From positions 1-32,122 of the forward strand of contig CASELF010000095.1 in NCBI GenBank assembly GCA_949288725.1: 32,122 nt of DNA, in the 5' to 3' direction. Source of the DNA: an uncultured bacterium. Its GTDB lineage: Bacteria; Cyanobacteriota; Vampirovibrionia; Gastranaerophilales; Gastranaerophilaceae. A model generated the notes under the pieces. That model ran no database searches. It was not told the origin of the DNA and worked only from the letters and a program-made list of their open reading frames with translations. Shown here piece by piece: positions 1 to 7,702 of this stretch. Position numbers and translations under genes: made by a program. Each line of letters starts with the position of its first letter. Position 1 is the first letter of the stretch.

Positions 1-138
1 TATAAATTGGAGAAAAACGAAGCAGTGCTTGAAGAACAAATAAATGTTGCTAATCATAGGATAAAAGATTTAGAAAAGGAAGAACATCATGAAAAAAGTT
101 GTAATTCATTGGACTGCAGGTGCAAACCAGCCCAATAA
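1..138 (+). CDS. C-terminal part of a coiled-coil-like protein (5' end outside window)
   Basis: Frame 1 is open from the window edge to a TAA at 136-138, giving 45 residues. The first 30 or so are rich in Glu, Lys, Leu and Ile with heptad-like spacing (motifs LEKNEAVLEEQ and HRIKDLEKEE), so a coiled coil is likely. The last residues are Cys-rich and are encoded inside the start of the amidase gene, which it overlaps by 50 bases in another frame. Small coiled-coil proteins overlapping an endolysin are common in phage lysis cassettes (holin or spanin-like partners), but no membrane segment is visible in this fragment. No family is assigned. Confidence 0.5.
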   Translation, partial: YKLEKNEAVLEEQINVANHRIKDLEKEEHHEKSCNSLDCRCKPAQ

Positions 139-577
139 TACAGATTATGAACATTATCATTATTTAGTCAATAAAGATGGCATTGTAATTGCAGGAAAAT
201 ATACTCCTGAAGATAACGAAAATTGCAATGATGGAAAATATGCTCAACATTGTGGGGGTGGTAATACTGGTGCAATTGGTGTATCAATGTGCGGCATGTA
301 TGGGTTCAAAGATAAAAACAATGTTGGCGAATATCCTTTAACAAAAAAACAGTGTGAAGCTACTTTCAAGTTAGTTGCAGAACTTTGTAAAAAATATAAT
401 ATTGCAATTACAAACAAAACAGTATTAACCCATTATGAATTTGGACAATCGCATCGGAATACATCAAGTTATGGGAAAATTGATATTGTTTACATGCCGC
501 CATATCCGGAAATTGAAAAAAATAAAGTTGGTGATTTTATCAGAAATAAGGTGAGATGGTATTTTGAAAGATTATAA
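89..577 (+). CDS. N-acetylmuramoyl-L-alanine amidase (Amidase_2 type, phage endolysin-like)
   Basis: This 162-residue protein looks like a single amidase-2 (T7-lysozyme/PGRP fold) domain. It should cut the bond between N-acetylmuramic acid and L-alanine in peptidoglycan, using one zinc ion. Visible signatures are IHWTAG with zinc ligand His7, the HYHYLVNKDG strand near residues 22-31, AQHCGGGNTGAIGVSMCG near 52-69, THYEFG with His115, and GKIDI with Asp132 as the probable third ligand (Cys in T7 lysozyme). There is no signal peptide and no cell-wall-binding domain, which suits a holin-dependent phage endolysin. The start overlaps an upstream open frame by 50 bases and GGAAGAACATC precedes the ATG. 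A terminator follows 40 bases after the stop. It could be a domesticated amidase, but the arrangement favours a prophage or phage remnant. Confidence 0.85.
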   Translation: MKKVVIHWTAGANQPNNTDYEHYHYLVNKDGIVIAGKYTPEDNENCNDGKYAQHCGGGNTGAIGVSMCGMYGFKDKNNVGEYPLTKKQCEATFKLVAELCKKYNIAITNKTVLTHYEFGQSHRNTSSYGKIDIVYMPPYPEIEKNKVGDFIRNKVRWYFERL

Positions 578-617
578 ATAAGTTTCTTCTTTTACTCCTT
601 TTTGTTGTCAGGTTTAA

Positions 618-643
618 GCTCTCGTGTTTACGAGGGCTTTTTT
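618..643 (+). terminator. Intrinsic terminator after the amidase
   Basis: An 8-bp stem (gctctcgt / acgagggc, one G-T pair) with a GTTT loop is followed at once by six T residues. It ends the amidase transcript. Confidence 0.85.
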
Positions 644-732
644 ATTGTTTCAAATTATGCAGCAATTAATCTTTGTATCTTTTGTATCAAAACTTGACTT
701 ATTTCCATATCTATGCTAATAATAATATCAGT

Positions 733-805
733 GCGGTTGGGTTCGGAAATCAACCCATTTACCGCCCCATAAAGTCGGTTATAGTTTAATGTTATGACCG
801 ATTTT
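733..805. other. Pair of intergenic dyads between amidase and restriction genes
   Basis: Two potential hairpins lie side by side. The first has arms gcggt + tgggtt (733-743) against aaccca (752-757) + accgc (761-765), with a 3-base bulge and an 8-base loop. The second pairs aaagtcggt (771-779) with accgatttt (797-805), nine pairs with one G-T. The stretch is clearly more GC-rich than its surroundings. It lies downstream of the restriction gene (minus strand) but lacks a good T-tract on that strand, so it is a weak terminator candidate. It may be a recombination or structured-RNA remnant. Nothing else is seen in 644-852. Confidence 0.4.
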
Positions 806-852
806 ATTTTGCACGATTTCTCTTCCTAACTTTTAAGGCAAGCAAAATAAAT

Positions 853-1818
853 CTACAAATTATTATGCCATTGGCAATTAATGGTAATAATATTGCTCGG
901 AACACCTATAAATTGAATATCAAATTTAAGAGACGGTTCTACAATGGTAGAAGCATTATGTATCCTAAAGGACAATGACCAACCATTGTTCAAAAACATT
1001 TCTACAGTATTAGTTGAGTTAGGCTTTAGTCTGAGTGATATTATTTCATCTGGTAAATCTGCAATTGGGATAATAATCTTTGCTTTGTTATTCCTTCCAT
1101 TCTTGTTTAATTCTCCTCTCAGATTGAAGCTTTGAACTTCTGTAAGTTGTTTTTTATCTATAGATACAACTTTATAGAAATCCTTAATCCCAAGTAAATA
1201 CGAAATTAGACGTTGAGGTATTTTATTATCAATTTTATTAACTTTTTTAATTTCTTCCATAAAAGCATTCAACAAAGGCAAATATACAGAAGTTTCTTTA
1301 TCATTCATATCATGCCAGGCACGCCTAGTTTGTTTTAATTTGTGTAGCGACTCAAATATTGGAGAAATCTTTTCCCAGTAATCTTGACTGCAAGGTAACC
1401 CATACCATTTATTGCCAAAATCGATTTTTGCAGATAATCTTGAATGCTTTGCTGCAAAATGATTATGCTTCATAGAGAGACCAACGTCCCAAGATATTTC
1501 ATTTCTTTTGATTATAATATCCCTAACGTCTCCTGCTTCGGCGTCACTATCTTTGTTGATTGATAATTCAACAATATCAGAGTTTGACTCATACTCTAAT
1601 ATAAGAGGTTCCGCATCAAAAAGAAGATTTATAAAAGCCTTTGAAGCAAGAATCAATTTTTCTTTTTGCTCATTGTCTATTGAGAGCCAGGCTCTTTCTG
1701 ATGCTTCAATAGATTTTTGATTTATGACTACAGGTCTATATTTCAATATACTTTTTTCTAGTTCTTTTATACAAGCATATTCAAAAGCTCTGCCATTATC
1801 GTTAGATTTATTACTCAT
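853..1818 (-). CDS. HaeIII-family type II restriction endonuclease (predicted GGCC)
   Basis: This 321-residue protein matches the HaeIII restriction endonuclease family as I recall it. The conserved block runs from about residue 96 to 150: [11 protein letters not shown], then [20 protein letters not shown], then [16 protein letters not shown]. The Asp and Lys residues of the first two motifs are the likely metal-binding catalytic core, although I cannot assign them individually. The partner gene just upstream is a close relative of M.HaeIII, so the site is predicted to be GGCC. The gene starts inside the last 8 bases of the methyltransferase gene (ATGAGTAA), so translation is probably coupled and nuclease expression follows methylase expression. 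Length and reading frame look intact. Confidence 0.9.
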   Translation of the reverse strand: MSNKSNDNGRAFEYACIKELEKSILKYRPVVINQKSIEASERAWLSIDNEQKEKLILASKAFINLLFDAEPLILEYESNSDIVELSINKDSDAEAGDVRDIIIKRNEISWDVGLSMKHNHFAAKHSRLSAKIDFGNKWYGLPCSQDYWEKISPIFESLHKLKQTRRAWHDMNDKETSVYLPLLNAFMEEIKKVNKIDNKIPQRLISYLLGIKDFYKVVSIDKKQLTEVQSFNLRGELNKNGRNNKAKIIIPIADLPDEIISLRLKPNSTNTVEMFLNNGWSLSFRIHNASTIVEPSLKFDIQFIGVPSNIITINCQWHNNL

Positions 1819-2827
1819 AAGGATTACCCTCTAATTGTTTTTTGATGGCTAATGCTACTTCATATGCTAAATGTACTGGTACGGCATTACCAATCATTTT
1901 ATATGCGTCATTTACATTGTTATATACAAATTTAAAATCATCAGGAAAGCCTTGTATTCTTGCAACTTCTCTAATTGTCATTCTGCGATAAAGGTTTTCC
2001 TTTCCAGTTTCAAACTTACAAACATTTGTAGCAACCTTAATCATTTTAGGAGCTTGTGGGTGTAATTGACATTGTCTACCAGATGCTTGAACAGTAAAAG
2101 CTTGTTCATCCCAGCTTTTAACACGATTTCTACTCATGAAAATAGGACTATATGCCCCTGTAAAGTATTCATTATTATTAGCCGCCTCATTATTATGATG
2201 ATTTTTTTCTGATGACGGAACAGCAGAATCCTTTAAATCCCATATAATATCTTTCAATGTAATTTTTTTACAGTTTTCAGCGGTAGAACCTTTAGGAAAT
2301 ACAAATTTTATATTTAAGTCTTTTCTGAATCCAATATAAAAAACCCTTTTTCTTTCTTGAGCTACGCCATAGTCTTTAGCATTGACCAAATTAACAGTTA
2401 CATCATAACCAGCTTCATCAAACATTGAAATAATATTGTTTACTGCGTCATTGTGTCTATTAGAGAGCATTCCTGATACGTTTTCTGCTAAAAAGAATTT
2501 AGGCTTTACAACTTTTAAAATCCTTATATATTCAAAAAATAACTTACCTCTTTCATCATTAATACCACGCAAAGCACCAGCTTCGCTCCAAGATTGACAA
2601 GGTGGTCCCCCAATAATTCCGTCTATTTCTCCAACTCCCTCAAATACGGTATTATCTATTTTCCGAATGTCGCCTTCTATAAGTTTAGTTTTAGGATGAT
2701 TTATTTTAAATGTTTCATAGATTGTTTTATCAAATTCATTGGCTATAGGTATTTCAAATCCTGCCATTTCAAAGCCTAAATCAAGCCCTCCACATCCACT
2801 AAATAAACTTATAAGTTTCTTTTTCAA
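1811..2827 (-). CDS. DNA (cytosine-5) methyltransferase, M.HaeIII-like (predicted GGCC)
   Basis: This 338-residue C5-methyltransferase protects the GGCC sites that its partner nuclease would cut. Motifs in order: [11 protein letters not shown] (I, SAM binding), GGPPCQSWS (IV, catalytic Cys near residue 77), LAENVSGM (VI), [12 protein letters not shown] (VIII), the target-recognition segment with [23 protein letters not shown] (IX) and MIGNAVPV (X). Several of these blocks are almost word for word those of M.HaeIII. I chose the TTG at 2827-2825 as start because AAGGGG lies about 8 bases upstream and because the protein then begins [11 protein letters not shown], like M.HaeIII. The longer frame from 2857 also begins at TTG and would put the ribosome-binding site inside the gene. 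It is the first gene of the two-gene operon. Confidence 0.95.
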   Translation of the reverse strand: MKKKLISLFSGCGGLDLGFEMAGFEIPIANEFDKTIYETFKINHPKTKLIEGDIRKIDNTVFEGVGEIDGIIGGPPCQSWSEAGALRGINDERGKLFFEYIRILKVVKPKFFLAENVSGMLSNRHNDAVNNIISMFDEAGYDVTVNLVNAKDYGVAQERKRVFYIGFRKDLNIKFVFPKGSTAENCKKITLKDIIWDLKDSAVPSSEKNHHNNEAANNNEYFTGAYSPIFMSRNRVKSWDEQAFTVQASGRQCQLHPQAPKMIKVATNVCKFETGKENLYRRMTIREVARIQGFPDDFKFVYNNVNDAYKMIGNAVPVHLAYEVALAIKKQLEGNPYE

Positions 2828-3314
2828 TACTTTGCACCCCTTAATTTGTTTAAACAAATATCATGTTACATATATTATAGCAAAAACATAACAGGTGCTT
2901 TATTTTTTATACATAAATAATTTAATTATACATAGCAACGAATTTCCTCTATAGATAGGTTCTTCATTTCTTGTGCAAAAATTTGTGCAAGAGGTTGCAA
3001 CATGTTCCAATTCCCCGCCCCATTTGAAAATAAAGGACCCGATTGGGTCTTTTTGTTGCTACGACTGGTTTTTAAGAGTTCGAACAGTTTTTTGTATTTT
3101 AGTTAGAAAAAAATCCTTAAAAAATAGAACCCTTGTGGCTTTGGGTGTTTTTAGTTGTTTTGGTGCGGTTGATAGGTTCATGTTCGAACTTTTTGTGTAT
3201 TTTAAACCATAATTATTTATTTAATTTATAAAAATTTTTAAAACAGGAATTATTCTTAAGATTATATTTTGAATATATTGTAAAATAATTATATTAAGAT
3301 AGTCTGGAGGATTT
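2828..3314. other. Gene-poor stretch between methyltransferase and luxR-type gene
   Basis: I see no convincing gene here. The weak plus-strand frame 2973-3212 runs through a terminator hairpin. The stretch holds that hairpin (3032-3054), a Cys/GC-rich patch around 3005-3025, and two copies of the palindrome GTTCGAAC (3078-3085 and 3182-3189). Each copy is followed by a T-run and GTATTTTA, making an imperfect direct repeat with a 104-base period. A possible promoter for the downstream gene is TTGAAT (3269-3274), 17 bases, TATTAA (3292-3297). It would place the mRNA start almost on the ribosome-binding site GGAGG (3306-3310), so it is uncertain. Confidence 0.5.
3032..3054. terminator. Intrinsic terminator-like hairpin in the gene-poor stretch
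   Basis: The stem aaaggaccc / gggtctttt has a GATT loop and is followed by T residues on the plus strand. The A-run on its left gives a T-run on the minus strand, so it could work both ways. No gene ends directly before it on the plus strand, so it may be left over from a lost gene. Confidence 0.6.
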
Positions 3315-3497
3315 ATGTTAACAAATAGAGAAAAAGAAGTTTTGAAATTAGTAAAGGAAGGATATACAAATAAAGAGATTGCCGAACATCTTTGTATTAG
3401 TTTACACACATCAAAAGCGCATGTAGCAGCGATTTTGCACAAAATGCATGTTAAAAATCGTTTGCAGGCGGCTGTTTTAGCTTCTAATTATTTGTAA
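3315..3497 (+). CDS. Stand-alone LuxR/GerE-type helix-turn-helix protein
   Basis: The whole 60-residue product is one LuxR-type DNA-binding domain: LTNREKEVLKLVKEGYTNKE, then IAEHLCISLHTSKAHVAAIL, then KMHVKNRLQAAV. These cover the four helices of the GerE fold, including the recognition helix (around SLHTSKAHVAAI) and the dimerisation helix at the end. There is no receiver, autoinducer or kinase domain, so any regulation must come from expression level or from a partner. GGAGG lies 4 bases upstream of the ATG. It sits alone, convergent with the AsmA-like gene and divergent from the restriction-modification operon, and its target is unknown. Confidence 0.85.
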   Translation: MLTNREKEVLKLVKEGYTNKEIAEHLCISLHTSKAHVAAILHKMHVKNRLQAAVLASNYL

Positions 3498-3511
3498 TTT
3501 TTTCATCACGC

Positions 3512-6500
3512 TTACTCCGCAACTGCAGGTGTTGTTGTACTTTCTTCTATTGTTTCTGTAGTTGTTGTAGGTGTGGTTGTTGCGGGTTTGGATAATGAAT
3601 TTTTAATCGCATTATTCAATATATTTTTTATATTCTCGGATGTTTGTTTCAAGTTCTCTTTAGAATTTTGTAAATTCTCTTTTGTTTGTGAAACATTTTC
3701 CTTTATTGTTTGAACTGTTGTATTAACATTAGTTTTTACTGTTTCTACTTTTGTTTTGGTATTTTCAACTCTATTGGTAATATTTTCTTTTACAGCATCT
3801 TTTGCGTTTTGCAGGTCTTGTTTGATATTTATATCTGTAGGTGTTTCGATTGTTGAAGTTAGCCATTTGAAATATCTTACAGAAGATGCTGCACCAACTG
3901 TTCCATTGTATGAAACTTTGAAATCTTTATATGATGTGCTGCCGCCTGTTAAGGCCGGAATTTGTGAAACATCTTCACTTGCCGGATCAAGGGTTAACTG
4001 TTTCCATATTGCAGATGTCATTGAGCCTAGTTTTGGAATTGATGAGAGCAATTTTTCAACTGATAAATCTCCAACAACTCCCAATACAGAGACTACACTT
4101 TCCTCTAATCGACCCAGAATAATCATATTTGCTGTATTTGGTAATATGTTGTATGTTCCTGTTACATAATATGACATTAGTGGGCCTGCAACTAATATTT
4201 TGTTTAAATTAGTGCTTCCATTGGCAAGTTTTAAATCTCCATTGATTGATTTGAATTTATCTGCTTCTTGGATTACTGATGCGGTTGATAGTGATGAGAT
4301 TGCTGATTTTAAGATAGAATTAGATGAAATATTTTGTGCGGTTACAAGATTTTCTAATTTACCTATACTTACAAATCTTCCGTTTTGAATATCAAATGTT
4401 ACATCTCCTGTTAGTGAATTGATAATATCTTCATAATCAATTCCTTGCATATTAAGTATTGCATTAAACCCTAATGTGCCTGTTAGTGCATCTTTTATTC
4501 CAACGGCACCATATATTGCATTAGAAGCATTCAAATCTTCTCCTGTTAGGTCTATGCCTATTTGGGTTGAATTTATATCATAAGATATTTTTCCATTAAC
4601 ATTTCCATCAAAGGCTTTGCCGGATATGTCGGTTATATTTACTTTGCTATAGTCTTTTAATGATAATTTGCCTTCAATATCATTTGCAACAAGTCCGCCG
4701 GATTTAATTTCTTTTGCTGTGGCTGTTCCGTTTAAGATTTCGCCTGCCAAATCTACTGTTAAATCTTTTATTGCAAAATCTAAATCTTTTATTGATACAT
4801 CAGACATCATAACATTTCCCTTTAATATCGGGTTTGAAGGTTTGCCTGTAATGTCTGCAGAACCCAGAACTGAAATATTTGAGGATGGAACTCCCCATAT
4901 TGGGAATGATATTTGGTTTGGAACTATTACATTAATATTCATTTTAGGATTTGAATATAGTTTACTAATTCCTCCTGATATTTCTGCTAATATGTTGTCG
5001 CCTTCATATAAGCCTGTATTTAATATTGTTAAAGAATCTCCGATTAGTTCAATATTAGATTTGATTTTTGCTGATTTATTCTGTAATTTATCAATATCAA
5101 TAAGTGAAACATAATTATCTTTATCAGCATCAATATTTAATGAAATATTTTGAATTTTTGAATTTCCGTTTACTTTAATATCAAGTGGTAAACTTCCTTT
5201 GTATGAAATCAACGGTACAAAATCGCTTGGTAAGAAAGAAACAATATCTGAACTTTGAAGTTTTCCTTTAGCAGATAAATTTATTGCCATCTTGTCGTTT
5301 ACATAATCTTTTATTCCGCCAGTTATGTCAATTTTTGAATTGTTTAACATAACATAGGAATGTTTGACGCTTACATCTTTACTATCAAGTAAAATGTTTG
5401 TATCCGGAATTTTTATTGTAGAATTTCCGCTTTGTGCAGTTAAATTTTTGATGTCCAAATCTCCTGCTAGAATTTTTCCATCATAATTCGCATTTAGTTC
5501 AAGTTTGTTTAGTATAAGATTTATGGCAGATGGTTTGTTATAAACTTTTAAATTTTCCAGTGTGGATATTATTTCAGGTTCTAATGAACTTAATTTGCCT
5601 TTTATGAGTGCTTTAATTGAGATATCACCATCTTTTATTTCATTGTCTTTTAGCAGGTTAACTTGTCCGAGCGCTGCTAATAAACCTTTTATTGAAAGTC
5701 TGTCTGCAATTAGGGTTAAATCTGTTGTAGCATCATGATCTATTGTACCTGTCAATGTTAGCGGATGTGAAAAGATAGAAAATCCTGATTTGTTTATTGT
5801 AATTCCGTTATCAAGTGCAATATCTGCTGTAATATTATCTATTACTACATTGTATAATCCATAAGAAATTTTTGACGGAAGAATTTTTAGGTAGCCGTTT
5901 GAAGAAACCTTTTTCAAATCTGAATTAATATTGAAATCAGCATCAATTCCTCCTGTTGCGGTTAGTGTTTCAAAGTCGTTTATATTGAAGGATTTTGCTA
6001 CACTGTTAATGAGTTTGATAATATTATTAAATTTAGCATTAGAACGTAGAGTTAAATCAATAGATGGTTTTTTCCCTGAATGCACACTCCCGATTACTTG
6101 TGTTGTTTCTTTTTTATCAGTCGAGGTGAATAGCATAGAATCAATACTGGTTTTTGAATTTTTGAAAACTAAATCAATATAACTTTCAGGAAGTTTTTTT
6201 CCGTTAACTGCTACTGATAATGCTTCTAAATCTATATCTCCATTAATATTTGGAGATTTTAGTGTTCCTGATGTTTTTATCTTTGCTTTTATATCTCCAC
6301 ATAGTTGATTTTTAACAATTGCATCTAATATATTGATTATATTATATATTTGTTTGTCGGTATTAGTTTTTTGCGTAGTTTTTTCTTGTTCTGTAATTAC
6401 TTCATCAGGAAATATAAGTTGTTGTAATCCAATGTCCGGCATTATTTTGTTATCTATATTGATATCGTAGTTAGATACAGTATTTCCTGCTAGGACGATT

Positions 6501-7105
6501 TTTCCATTTGTTTTAAGTTTTATTCTTTTGTTTAGTGTAAATTTTGAAATCGCAAAATTATTTCCTTGTGCATAGTAAGTGTTTTCTGAATTCATATCAG
6601 CAACTGTTAAGTTATACTGATGGATTTTTACATCCGGTAACTTGTTTGATAGTTTTAGCCCAAAAGGTAATTTAAAAGGTTCAGAAGTCGCTTCACTTTG
6701 AGGAAGGTAATCTATTATAAGTAATGAACCGTCTTTTTTTATGTCAATTGTAGTATCAAGTTTTTGTGCTGAGATATTTCCTAACTGTATTCTTTTATAC
6801 AAAAGCGGTATTAACGATAAATTTGCACCTAACTTTTCAGCATAGAAAAATGGTTTGTCTTGTGTAGGAATTGATAAGGTAAATTTATCCGTTTTAATTC
6901 CGGCTCTTAAATTCCAACCGGCAGAAAATGACAATTTGTCTATCTCAGCATCAAATCCTGTTGAAGTTTTTATGCTTTCGATAATTTGTTGTTGGTTTTT
7001 TCTCAGAATTGGGGTCACAACAAGCGGTGATGCCAAAAATATTACATAAACACTTCCTAAAACAACTGATGCAATACATAACGCTTTTTTAAAATTTTTA
7101 TTCAT
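3512..7105 (-). CDS. AsmA/TamB-like large envelope protein
   Basis: This 1197-residue protein has one N-terminal membrane segment (about residues 8-31), then a long series of short beta-strand repeats typical of AsmA-family proteins. The C-terminal AsmA-like block contains LTGDVTFDIQNGRF and a VAGPLMSYYVTGTYNI stretch. Known relatives form long lipid-carrying bridges across the periplasm, and the same envelope or lipid-transport role is inferred here. The last 110 residues or so are unusual: a Lys/Glu/Asn/Thr-rich stretch predicted to be a coiled coil, then a Thr/Pro-rich tail ending PAVAE. I prefer the ATG at 7105 because GAGG lies 8 bases upstream; the frame extends 9 codons further but without a site. 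It is convergent with the LuxR-type gene, 14 bases apart. Confidence 0.8.
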   Translation of the reverse strand: MNKNFKKALCIASVVLGSVYVIFLASPLVVTPILRKNQQQIIESIKTSTGFDAEIDKLSFSAGWNLRAGIKTDKFTLSIPTQDKPFFYAEKLGANLSLIPLLYKRIQLGNISAQKLDTTIDIKKDGSLLIIDYLPQSEATSEPFKLPFGLKLSNKLPDVKIHQYNLTVADMNSENTYYAQGNNFAISKFTLNKRIKLKTNGKIVLAGNTVSNYDINIDNKIMPDIGLQQLIFPDEVITEQEKTTQKTNTDKQIYNIINILDAIVKNQLCGDIKAKIKTSGTLKSPNINGDIDLEALSVAVNGKKLPESYIDLVFKNSKTSIDSMLFTSTDKKETTQVIGSVHSGKKPSIDLTLRSNAKFNNIIKLINSVAKSFNINDFETLTATGGIDADFNINSDLKKVSSNGYLKILPSKISYGLYNVVIDNITADIALDNGITINKSGFSIFSHPLTLTGTIDHDATTDLTLIADRLSIKGLLAALGQVNLLKDNEIKDGDISIKALIKGKLSSLEPEIISTLENLKVYNKPSAINLILNKLELNANYDGKILAGDLDIKNLTAQSGNSTIKIPDTNILLDSKDVSVKHSYVMLNNSKIDITGGIKDYVNDKMAINLSAKGKLQSSDIVSFLPSDFVPLISYKGSLPLDIKVNGNSKIQNISLNIDADKDNYVSLIDIDKLQNKSAKIKSNIELIGDSLTILNTGLYEGDNILAEISGGISKLYSNPKMNINVIVPNQISFPIWGVPSSNISVLGSADITGKPSNPILKGNVMMSDVSIKDLDFAIKDLTVDLAGEILNGTATAKEIKSGGLVANDIEGKLSLKDYSKVNITDISGKAFDGNVNGKISYDINSTQIGIDLTGEDLNASNAIYGAVGIKDALTGTLGFNAILNMQGIDYEDIINSLTGDVTFDIQNGRFVSIGKLENLVTAQNISSNSILKSAISSLSTASVIQEADKFKSINGDLKLANGSTNLNKILVAGPLMSYYVTGTYNILPNTANMIILGRLEESVVSVLGVVGDLSVEKLLSSIPKLGSMTSAIWKQLTLDPASEDVSQIPALTGGSTSYKDFKVSYNGTVGAASSVRYFKWLTSTIETPTDINIKQDLQNAKDAVKENITNRVENTKTKVETVKTNVNTTVQTIKENVSQTKENLQNSKENLKQTSENIKNILNNAIKNSLSKPATTTPTTTTETIEESTTTPAVAE

Positions 7106-7194
7106 ATACCTAACCTCAAAATTTATTTTCATTATTTTAGCACAAAAGTAAAAAGGTTATTAGTAATCTTTTTAAACATAAATATTTATATATA

Positions 7195-7225
7195 AAAACA
7201 GAACAAGTTTATCTTGTTCTGTTTT
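7195..7225 (-). terminator. Intrinsic terminator after the DUF4870-like gene
   Basis: A perfect 13-bp stem (aaaacagaacaag / cttgttctgtttt) with a 5-base loop is followed on the minus strand by a T/A-rich tract. It separates the DUF4870-like gene from the AsmA-like gene. Confidence 0.85.
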
Positions 7226-7248
7226 GGTTTGTAATATAAATATTAAAT

Positions 7249-7557
7249 TTATTTGATCATATTAAAGCAAGGAATTTTAAGGTCAGTATTTTTTGTACCG
7301 GCTTGGAATGCTTTTATCGCAAATACGATATTTGCAATCCACAAAATTAAAATAAGTAATTGCCCAAGAAGCGGTATCCATCCTAGTACAATGGCTAAGA
7401 TAAGATAAGTCAATTCAAAATTAAACATTTGTCTTATTGCTTCTCTTGCAGAACCCTCCAATTTTTGACCACCGGCAAACCAAGCAATAAGTGATGCCAG
7501 TACTCCAAGAATTATTGTTAAAATAGTTCCAATAATCACTAAAGTCTTTTGATCCAT
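7249..7557 (-). CDS. DUF4870-like small membrane protein
   Basis: The product has 102 residues with three hydrophobic segments (about residues 6-28, 50-70 and 71-92). The order is typical of the DUF4870 family: a first helix and short loop, then REAIRQMFNFELTYLI (the 'KEALNFQ'-like segment), two close helices, and a C-terminal IKAFQAGTKNTDLKIPCFNMI. The biochemical role of the family is unknown. AAAGAGGG lies upstream of the ATG. The gene is monocistronic, with a strong terminator on each side (7195-7225 and 7644-7673). Confidence 0.75.
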   Translation of the reverse strand: MDQKTLVIIGTILTIILGVLASLIAWFAGGQKLEGSAREAIRQMFNFELTYLILAIVLGWIPLLGQLLILILWIANIVFAIKAFQAGTKNTDLKIPCFNMIK

Positions 7558-7643
7558 AAATTTAACCCTCTTTCTTTTCTCTATTCAAACTCCAAGATAA
7601 ATATTAACATTTTTTAATATATTATGCAAGAATTATGTAATAA

Positions 7644-7673
7644 AAATCCTCTAAATTTTTATTTAGAGGATTT
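7644..7673 (-). terminator. Intrinsic terminator of the three-gene prepilin operon
   Basis: A perfect 12-bp stem (aaatcctctaaa / tttagaggattt) with a 6-base loop is followed by TTTTTATT on the minus strand. It lies 30 bases after the last prepilin gene. Confidence 0.85.
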
Positions 7674-7702
7674 AGTAATAATAATTATGTTTTTTTATAA
7701 GT

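Noticed and set aside
733..770. A tRNA-like T-arm with GGTTC and a CCCCA end
   Set aside because: The loop has 8 bases, the neighbouring arms of a tRNA are missing upstream, and the acceptor stem would have to pair within the same short stretch.
2828..2857. The extended N-terminus of the methyltransferase frame from the TTG at 2857
   Set aside because: It contains the AAGGGG binding site for the TTG at 2827, and the shorter protein matches the start of M.HaeIII.
3005..3025. A possible tRNA 3' end (TTCCAATTCCCCGCCCCA) as a phage attachment site
   Set aside because: The 5' half of the T-stem does not pair with the 3' half and there is no integrase gene or tRNA beside it. It is mentioned only as a shared word with the left flank.
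2973..3212. A 79-residue plus-strand open frame between the methyltransferase and the LuxR-type gene
   Set aside because: It begins at GTG without a ribosome-binding site, runs through an intrinsic terminator hairpin and shows no known motif.
3756..4169. A 137-residue plus-strand open frame inside the AsmA-like gene
   Set aside because: It is antisense to a well-supported long gene, has no ribosome-binding site and no recognisable motif. The same holds for other antisense frames such as 4668-5114, 10080-10460, 23120-23653 and 30935-31288.
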